Part shown: piece after piece, positions 56,161-64,000 of the stretch
How the letters are laid out: every line of letters starts with the position of its first letter
Position numbering within the stretch: position 1 is the stretch's first letter
Origin: Sipunculus nudus
Lineage: Eukaryota > Annelida > Sipuncula > Golfingiida > Sipunculidae
Reading direction: 5' to 3'
Length of the DNA: 64,000 bases
Assembly: GCA_026874595.1 (NCBI GenBank)
Contig: CM049318.1
Location: 29,881,956-29,945,955 of the forward strand
Notes under the pieces: model-generated
Told to the model about the DNA's origin: nothing
The model's input: the letters and a program-made list of their open reading frames with translations, nothing else
The model's database searches: none
Made by a program: the position numbers and the translations under genes

Positions 56161-58926
56161 AGAAACACGTTCATACACGATCATACAAAATGTCCTTTCT
56201 TAAACCACCCAAATGTCACTAAACTCTGCGATACGGACACCCTTACAGTTCCTGAATGCTTTAAAGCACTAAAACAGTTCTGATCGGGTCCAGGACTCGG
56301 TGGCTTTACATCAGACCTCTATTTATGTTTTTGGAAGATCTGTCAAATAAATTTTTTCAAAGTATTATTTTTTTTCACAGGAACACAGTTCTCTTTCAAT
56401 AGAACACAAGCGAAGCGTTCTCTCTTTGCTTCCAAAAAGATAACAATAAGAAATTACCAAGAAATTGGCGACATATTTCTCTACTACAAATCGATTATAA
56501 AAAAATAGCCAAAGCATTGTCAAATAGGTTAAAAGCGTATCTATCATTATTGATCCATACAAATAAAACAGGTTTCGTTCTTAGTAGGTATATTGGAGAA
56601 AACATTAGAATTGCAAAAGACATTTTTAATCAGTTTTCCATTTTTATTCTCTTTATTATTACTAATCGATTTTGAACAGGCGTTTGATAGCCTCAAATGG
56701 GAATTTCTGTGAAAAGCGTTAAAAGAATATAATATTCCTGAATATTTAATTTCATGGACAAACATCTTGTATACAAATATAAGCAGCTGTGTGCAAAACA
56801 ACGGATATTTTTCCCTTTTTTAGATCAGGAGAGGCGTAAGACAATGATGTCCCCTGTAACCGATATTATTTGTATTAACAGTGAAAATTCCTTGCGATAA
56901 ATGTAAAAAAAAAACAATAATTCAGTTAAAGGAATCATGATTGGAAGTAATGAGATTAAACTCTTGCAACTTTCTGATGACACCACATGTTTTATGGTTG
57001 ATTTACAATCAGGGAGGAATCGTTTACATACTTTACAAATGTTCCAGTACTATGCAGGATTGAAAGTTAATATGGATAAGACGAGATGGGTGGGTCACAA
57101 AGTAGGTAAAGAGGATGGTGACCTGCCAGTAAGATCAAACCAAAAGGAATTCAAAACATTAGGAATTGCATTTTACCCACAGAATACGACACTTCTGAAC
57201 ACAACATAAAAGAAAGAATTTAGAAAATGAAATCAATGTTCACATCATGGGAAAAAGGAAATCTTACACTTACTGGAAGAAATCTTATTGTTAGAACACT
57301 AGGGCTCTCACATTGCTCTATTGGATTACTATTTTCCACATACCAAAGAAAAAATACAATTTCCAGGTACAAAAAATAATAAATGATTTTATTTGGTGTT
57401 GAAAACCACCACAAATAAAATATAATGTAATGATTAAGAAAATCAAAATGGAGACATAAAAATGATTGATTTACATACACGATCAGGCATTAAAACAAGG
57501 TTGGATTAGCGAATTATGGTAAATTCGTTCCCCACATTAAAAATGTTTGTTAATGCATACTTATGAAAATATACGATGTCATTCAAAAGATTTAATTTTA
57601 AGCAGATGTTCCTTCAAAGTACCGCCTCTTCCCTCGCTGTATTATAAAGATATTCTTATCTTTTTTAAAAAACCTTATAACACGTACTACTCCTACAGGC
57701 ACTGAAGACATAATTCGTGAAATTATCTGGTATAAACCCTACATCTCTGTGTCACCAAATGATAATAAAGGACAAATCTTATCAAAGGATCAGCTGAAGC
57801 TAAGATATAACACAAATTTCCTAGTAAACCATTCTATCACCAGTCATACCAAAGAACAAGAAAACTTTATTGCAAACTGATGTTGATGCTTGGTAAAATA
57901 CATTGAATGAAATGGATTTCACGATAAAATTACCATATTCTGTGCATTTAGTATAGTCTGAATGTAAATATAAATCATATTATAATAATTTATTTAAACT
58001 AAAATACAAAGAAACTACAACATTAAGGGTCTGGAATAAGAGTCAGCTAATTCCAGAACAGGAATTCAAATCCTCTATATGTTTTCCCAAAATGTTTATT
58101 GAATATGTTAAGTTACAGAAATTCAACTTCAAATTTTTGCATAAATTGATTCCATTCAAAGCTAGACTCTACCGCATAAAACTTGTGGATAATCCATATT
58201 GTGACTATTGAAAAAATGAATTTGATACATTGGAACAGAGATTTTTCTCATGTAAGTGCATACAGCTGCTCTGGAGAGAATTTCGTAAAATTTGGATTCT
58301 ATTGGTAAATGATACAGACTTTTTAATTACATGTAAAGTCGTTATGTTTGGCGACTATGGGAAAAGGGAGAAGAAATGCAAAAATATTTTAACTATTTAT
58401 TAATTTATGCTAAATATAACAAGCAAGAATGCTTGAAATAAAAAATTTTAATCCAATACTACATTGAAAGTGTACTTGAAGAAATAAGTTTTAAAAAAAT
58501 ACTGCTTAGAAATAAGGTGTTGGTACCTTATACGAGGAGGGATTGAAGGATCTTTATGTCCATCTGTCCTCGAAATGTTAGGAACATATATAGATAGAAA
58601 CAACAATGTCAGCATTCAATGATTTGTAAAATTTATCATTTGATATTTATTGCATGTAGATATGGATATATGTATACTGCATACATTTGCGTGTAAATGT
58701 ACGAATACAGGGTTAAAAATCAAGCTAGGTTTTGTATATGTATATGTTATATAAATCATGATTTACAGTTCATTAATGTATTAAAGTGATGTTGTATTAT
58801 TTGTTACTAGTATAATTATCCTTATTAATAAAGTTTTGCAGATAATGAAACACGTCGATCCGATTATACATTGATATTTTTTTTCTGAGGCGAGAAGAGA
58901 AAAAAAAAAAAAAAAGAAAAAAAAAT
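55385..58926 (+). pseudogene. Decayed L1/Tx1-like LINE, cut at its 5' side by the LTR element
   Basis: Plus-strand pieces in several frames: endonuclease motif NIIIGGDFNIV (about 55417-55449); GFVLSRYIGENIRIAKDIFN and LLIDFEQAFDSLKWEFL (56570-56710, reverse transcriptase); LLQLSDDTTCFMVD (56960-57003, catalytic box with AD changed to SD); GLKVNMDKTRWVG; FTSWEKGNLTLTGRNLIVRT; FKFLHKLIPFKARLYRIKL (about 58130). An A-rich tail at 58901-58926 follows gaggcgagaagag. Many stops. The upstream endonuclease half is missing exactly where the LTR begins. Confidence 0.88.
56113..56158. repeat. (AT)n microsatellite inside the LINE remnant
   Basis: AT run within the LINE endonuclease-to-RT interval. Confidence 0.95.
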
Positions 58927-59403
58927 GTGGGTAATTGGTTTATAGCCAGGTGTGCTTATCAAATCTGAGAGTTTGATATAATTATTCATATGAGACAAAT
59001 ATACCAAAAAGTTATTGAAAGGTAATTGTTCAAACAATTATTTTCAAAAGCAATCTTGAAAAAAGTAATTTTTATTACAATTTCTTCAATTACAATTACC
59101 TCTGAACCCGATTCTGTCAATATAATTAATACTACTTATAATAAGTATGATAAGGTACATGTGACAACTATAAAAAAATATCAAATACCAATTATAATGA
59201 CTCTTTGATTAAACAAGATATCTATCATGTATTCACCTCTACAACTAAAATTCAGACTAACAGGATTGTTTTTAAATGTAAACTTTAGGTTTGTTGCATG
59301 GTGGTGAGGGTGATAAGCAGTAACAACACCTACACTGTCCTTCATCCTAATGGTATATAGTTCAAAATTCAGAAAGAGAAAGAGAGAATGTATGTGCATG
59401 TAA

Positions 59404-59438
<35 letters not shown>

Positions 59439-61350
59439 GCAGACAGACAGAGAGGGACTTTCCTGACGTTAATGGGCCCTTGACAACTGGGTAAGCCTGT
59501 CCTCCGCATGTCTGAGCTCTGCGATTCAAAAGATGGATTCCTTCAGATTCGGAGCTGGCAATCGCAAACCTTGCAGTGGTTAAAAAAAAAAAAAAACAAA
59601 CAAACAAACATACATTTAATCCCCATCTCATACAAATCCAAAAGAAAATGACAAAATTGTTTGACGATGTGAGTGTGATTTTATGCAGACTTGTTATCTG
59701 ACTAGGAGGCCCGCTAGGGGCGATTCACGTTGAAAGGGTTTAAATAAAACGCTTTAAAAAAACTAAGCTCAACTTGATATCGTATAAAATAACAAAATGC
59801 AATAGATCGTCCTATATCTTCTTGTATTGATTTTTCTTCATTAAATAAATTATGTATGAGTAAGGAAATTGGCCTAAAAACAACACTTGATAGTTAATGG
59901 ATATTTTTTTGTTATTTTAGAGCATCCAGAGCATTTTCTCTAAATTATGGGTTTCTCTTGCGCTTGTTTTCTCACCAGGTTGCTCACTGTAAAACTTTCC
60001 TTACCTCTATACACACTGCTTTTAGGGCGAAATTAGGCACATGCAATATCAATCATCACACACATTTCCTTTTTTTTATAATTTTCAGGAAAACATAAAT
60101 AGTGAAAGTGTTTATATAATTAGGTAAGAACATTGTGAACGACTCAGTGAATCATCAGTGGGGCGGGGTTGAGGGTGAGTTGGGTCGTGGGGGTCGGGTC
60201 ATTTATTTCCTAAAGCGTTTCAACTGAATCAACTGGGGATGGATCAGACTATAAATCTCCTCACCTGATTCAGCTCGGGGGATCTGGTTGCTGAATTCTG
60301 CCCTGCTGAGTTGGCTGCCCTGGGAAGATTTTCTCCTAAGGGTTCTACCTGGACCAGGGAAAGGTGGGCGGGGATTTTGGTGGAGCATACAGCCCTAAAC
60401 TCGAGGGGAGGGGCATTAAGCTCTTACGCTTAGAAGGGTACTAAATCCCTCCACTGGTTAATAATACAATTAAAAATCAGCAGTATGCGCGGGATGATGT
60501 GTTCAGACCCTTTTAACAATTTATTGTGAATGATTCGAGTAAAATCTGCTATACTTAGCACCGTCACGACCGTAAAAATCCACGCTATTCACGTATAAGT
60601 TTAAGGCCTTTATATTCGTGGCCGAAAAATAATGACACCGAGATGTTGGTACAATGAGAAACATATCACAGGCGCAATAAAGCATGCATAACATGAGTGG
60701 CCACAATTGGGGTAAGACTATAAAAAAGAATATATAATGAAGTATATAATGAAGTTCTGGTCCTTTAATTGAATGATCTCCTCCTGACGCGTTTAATAAA
60801 TACAGGTTTTTAAGCTAATACGGGACGGGGGGGGGGGGGGGGGGGTAACCGGCTGTTAAAAAATAGAAGAAAATATGAGAAATGAAATATATATATACAT
60901 ATATATATAATTAGACTGATAAAATTTTATCCAATTCTCCCTTTATGACTGATGAAACAGCAATAACAGATGGCTAATGAATCAATTCAAATGCCCTCAG
61001 TCATATTGTCTCCAGAGAGCTGTGACATAGATATTGTGTTGCATATTCTAGTGGGGATAATAGCCAAATGATTGTTTTGATATTTTATTGTGCATTAAAA
61101 TATAGTATCATTTTTAGATATTAGCGTGGGAGAGTTGGTTAAAGGGAACATGGGTCTCGTTCGATATTAATTTTATGGCAGTTTAGTTGTTAGAGAGCAT
61201 ATGTGCCTCGCCTGATGTTAATTTCAGTACGGTTTAATTTAGACGGAGCCGCCTCTGTTTCGCGACCACTAGTGTTTGTGGTAGATTAATTGAAGTGCAC
61301 TATTTTCTCACTTACTGTTCTTATTAATATTCGAGCAGTTAGCAGTTATT
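58927..61350. other. Non-coding stretch, no gene recognised
   Basis: Includes (GT)n-(GA)n at 59405-59440, a G-rich patch at 60160-60205 (repeated GGGxxGGG, possible quadruplex) and a poly-G tract at 60828-60845. Confidence 0.6.
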
Positions 61351-61369
61351 GAAGGTCGGCGTGATTTAA

Positions 61370-61800
61370 AGTGATGATCGGCAGAGGCAGGTCTGCATAT
61401 TTTACAGTAGAATCAACTAAAATGTGGTGTCTACGAACGCAATGAGTCGATACTTGGGAAGCAACGAGGGATTCCTGTGTAAAGGACTTCAGAGTTGTTA
61501 CGCATTTTACCGACGGACTGGTAATCTTGCATGTTGATACTTGTTGTGTGCGCTACCAGGAAGAGAGCATGGACTTTATATTTTCGCTTTGACGTAGCGG
61601 TAAAGAAAATTCCTTTTCGAAAAATTATCTTGGTACCAGGTCTAAATGATTCATGGAGACATCAGCGGTGACAGACGGTGATTCAACGCTCAGATCAAAT
61701 AGGCTGTGCACGGTGCGGGGTCTATGAAACATCTATACACAGCGGGAGATTGAGGATTATAGGAACTCCGGGGAATACAGGACAGTGTTACATCCCAGTG
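61370..61800. repeat. Dispersed repeat, second copy of the 32270-32720 family
   Basis: Patchy match to 32270-32720 with the same block order. Followed by tgaacgtgtgtatgcgttca and an (AT)n tract. Confidence 0.4.
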
Positions 61801-61985
61801 TTTACGCAAGAGCCAAATTTTTAGGAACCGAGTGATCAGGAACTTTGCTGTTTGCCGTCATGGTTTGACTCTGTGTTTTGTTAACACCATTTTTATTTCT
61901 TTTATTGTAGTGAACGTGTGTATGCGTTCAGCCATGTTGTTAGGTTCCTAAAAGAACCTCGACGTTCACATCGTTACCGCCGTTA

Positions 61986-62035
<50 letters not shown>
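61986..62035. repeat. (AT)n microsatellite
   Basis: Uninterrupted AT run. Confidence 0.97.
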
Positions 62036-62036
<1 letters not shown>

Positions 62037-62454
62037 TAAATTTGGAAAAGACATAGATAATTAATATGTGTATAAGAAAGGGTTATCTCTGAATCATCAC
62101 CCCTCTCTACCCTAAAAATGAACCGACGCCACTGAAAACTCAGTGCACGCTTATGGGTGAATAACTGACTGCTGATATGTTCATCTGAGACAACGTATAT
62201 TATCATGCAGTCGATTAAAAAATCAAGGGCAAAAATCCCCAATTTTACATTTACGTTAAATATGATCAATAAACGTGCATGCACACTGTCTATAAGTATT
62301 ATTGTAAATTTAATAAGGAGACACTTCTTTATGAAAAAGAAGGATAAATGCGAAACATTTCCAGGTAAAAATTAACGAAAGTTATAATATTTTGCAAGTA
62401 GCCTAATTCTGCAGGACCGGTGCCCTTAATACACTTTCCCTTTTATTATTATTA

Positions 62455-63010
62455 TCCCCGCCAAGCCTAGCGGCTGTGGTTATGTTTTGGGCGAGTATGT
62501 TTGTCTGTTTATCTGTTTATCTCCTTATCTGTTAACGCGGTAACACAAAAGGTACTCAACGGAGTTTGATGAGATTATCAGGATAGCTTGACAATGATAC
62601 AAGGAACAATTGTTTAAATTTTTGGGCGATCCGTGCTTAAATAATTCCGGAATAAGTTATAGTCTTTCTGGGGGCCCAAAGCATATGTTTGTTTATGCAG
62701 GTGACGTTTAGCCATGTTTGGGGTGCGTGTCTTAACGTCACAGAGAACAATGACGTCACTCCATGTGTACGTGCCGTTTCCCTAAAAGGTGTCGGTAAAT
62801 AAAAGCACTGTGGTGTGAAGGTGGGGGAGGGATAGGGGGCTTTAGATACTGGGCTGGCCACGGTTGTTAATTGTTCGCTGTTAACGGAGTTTGATGACAT
62901 TTTCAGGATAGCTCGGCAAAGATACAAGGAACAATTGATTAAATTTGGGGCCGAACCATGCATAAAAAATTGGAATGACCTCCGGTGATTTTTTTTTTTT
63001 TTTGGGGGGG
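62455..63010. repeat. Dispersed repeat with internal duplication
   Basis: cggagtttgatgagattatc followed by aggatagcttgacaatgata (62560) recurs as cggagtttgatgacattttc followed by aggatagctcggcaaagata (62886), each followed by caaggaacaattg. Preceded by tttgtctgtttatctgttta. The second copy ends in T and G homopolymers. Related to 3105-3180. Confidence 0.7.
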
Positions 63011-63220
63011 GGGGGGGGGAGGGGGAGGTTGTTGCATATTTGCTTACACTGCGACGTTAAGCATATGACAATATGACCATATCGAGGGGGGATGTTCCCT
63101 CCCACGGTGTGGAAAATTTTGAAGAACTGTATGTACACTACTGCATTCTGGTGCATTTTTGCTGTCATTTATTGGTCAATGCTTATTCAGTAAAACAATA
63201 CTTCCTTGTATTTATTATGC

Positions 63221-64000
63221 GCGGGATATTACATAACTTGGCATGTGCTAGGCATTCTGGTCCGTGTTCAGCGCAGTCCATGTGCGCTGCTGTGGGACCC
63301 GCACTTGCTGAACTCTCGCGGAGTGTAAACACAGCGCTCACTGTAGTCTTAGAATTTTCGGGTCTGTTCAGGCGCTGTTGGCGCCAGTGTATTGTTGTGT
63401 TCTTTGGAATGTTCCAGAATGGGAAATTCTGGGCTTCAGGTGAAAAAGCTATAAATTGGGGCTGTGTTTAGAGCCGGCAAAGAGGAAAATACCAGCAGAC
63501 ATGAAGAGTGTGACTCTCTCATCAGCTTTCGGACCTTTGCGATAATTACAGAACCTATATATATTCTTCGGACTCTGTAACAGATTTTATACGGATTGTC
63601 TTCAGTTTGCCTTTGGAATTTCTACCATAACTTCACTTTTGGATAACAACAGATTGTTTTCGCGATTTAATCGGACTATTCTCCGAGAAGATTTACATGA
63701 ACTGTTTTTCTGAAATATTTGTGTTAAAGGACTCTTGTTGAGATGTGACAGTGGTGATATTCAGAAATCAAATCCTAGGATCCAGATATTCTGATACTAT
63801 ACATTTTTATTCTTGTTATACTGTGTAATTGTATTGATTTAGTGTATTGTAATGTTAGGATTATTTATTATAATTATTTGTTTACAAAAAACCCTGACTT
63901 CTTTGTCCATTCCCTTAGACATTTCACGCTGCCTAGTGTTGCGGAATATATATTTTTTTTAATTCTCCGTAACAAAAATTTATGCTCGTCAGGATTACGT
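63221..64000 (+). repeat. Third LTR copy of the Gmr1-like family, running off the window
   Basis: Collinear with the 54602-55384 LTR in direct orientation: acataacttggcatgtgcta, gcactgtg/cacagcgctcactgtagtct, ttgttgtgttctttggaatg, gaagagtgtgact, attcccttagacatttcacg. Its last ~40 bases (gatctgtt...ccgtaaca in the other copies) lie beyond 64000, so it may be the 5' LTR of an element to the right or another solo LTR. Confidence 0.85.

Noticed and set aside
63073-63471. 132-codon plus-strand frame near the right edge
   Set aside because: Its second half is LTR sequence shared with two other LTR copies that lack the frame.
1-64000. tRNA and rRNA genes
   Set aside because: None seen; the only tRNA-like sequence is the primer-binding-site-like stretch of the LTR element at about 18284-18306 and 22059-22081.

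Overview
This is an AT-rich, low-coding eukaryotic window. It has spliced genes with GT-AG introns, many (AT)n tracts, LTR and non-LTR retroelement remains, minisatellites and short dispersed repeats. The gene families (an invertebrate-type beta-1,4-N-acetylgalactosaminyltransferase, a farnesoic-acid-O-methyltransferase-domain/EGF receptor, a Gmr1-like LTR element) suggest a marine lophotrochozoan, most likely a mollusc. That assignment is inference. Most long open frames here are chance frames, microsatellite readthrough or transposon debris.

Region 1 (1-6,823, minus strand). Five exons of a beta4-galactosyltransferase-family gene. I rebuilt them by splice-site phasing and domain motifs: 6418-6787, 3872-4104, 2766-2953, 1904-2026 and 502-600. 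All four junction phases agree, and exon sizes match the vertebrate B4GALT pattern. The last exon lies off the left edge. A Leu at the sugar-specificity position predicts GalNAc transfer. The introns hold a LINE fragment, a GGACTC minisatellite and tandem copies of an exon end.

Region 2 (6,824-38,800). No gene that I can support. It holds a ~50 bp minisatellite (8.7-9.3 kb), a complete solo LTR (11.7-12.6 kb), a hAT-like MITE (13.6 kb), and a minus-strand LTR element with ~810 bp near-identical LTRs around a ~235 bp satellite array (17.9-22.9 kb). It also holds a diverged ~3.7 kb segmental duplication (28.4-32.3 versus 33.1-36.8 kb).

Region 3 (38,816-49,268, minus strand). Eight phase-consistent exons encode about 550 residues of a receptor: two farnesoic acid O-methyltransferase (FAMeT) domains, EGF-like modules, one transmembrane helix and a cytoplasmic tail. 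The tail carries three 13-residue YxxL repeats (ITAM-like, resembling part of vertebrate CD3-zeta) and a YENV motif. The signal-peptide exon was not found. A decayed EGF pseudo-exon and a tandem copy of one exon end lie inside the gene. The layout recalls the Draper/CED-1/MEGF10 engulfment receptors with a different ligand-binding end, and it is the most interesting object in the window.

Region 4 (50,100-58,930). A broken, minus-strand Gmr1-like LTR retrotransposon (5' LTR, gag with SCAN-like region, protease, integrase before reverse transcriptase). It abuts a decayed plus-strand L1/Tx1-like LINE, whose endonuclease it appears to interrupt.

Region 5 (58,930-64,000). Non-coding repeats, ending in a third LTR copy of the Gmr1-like family that runs off the window.
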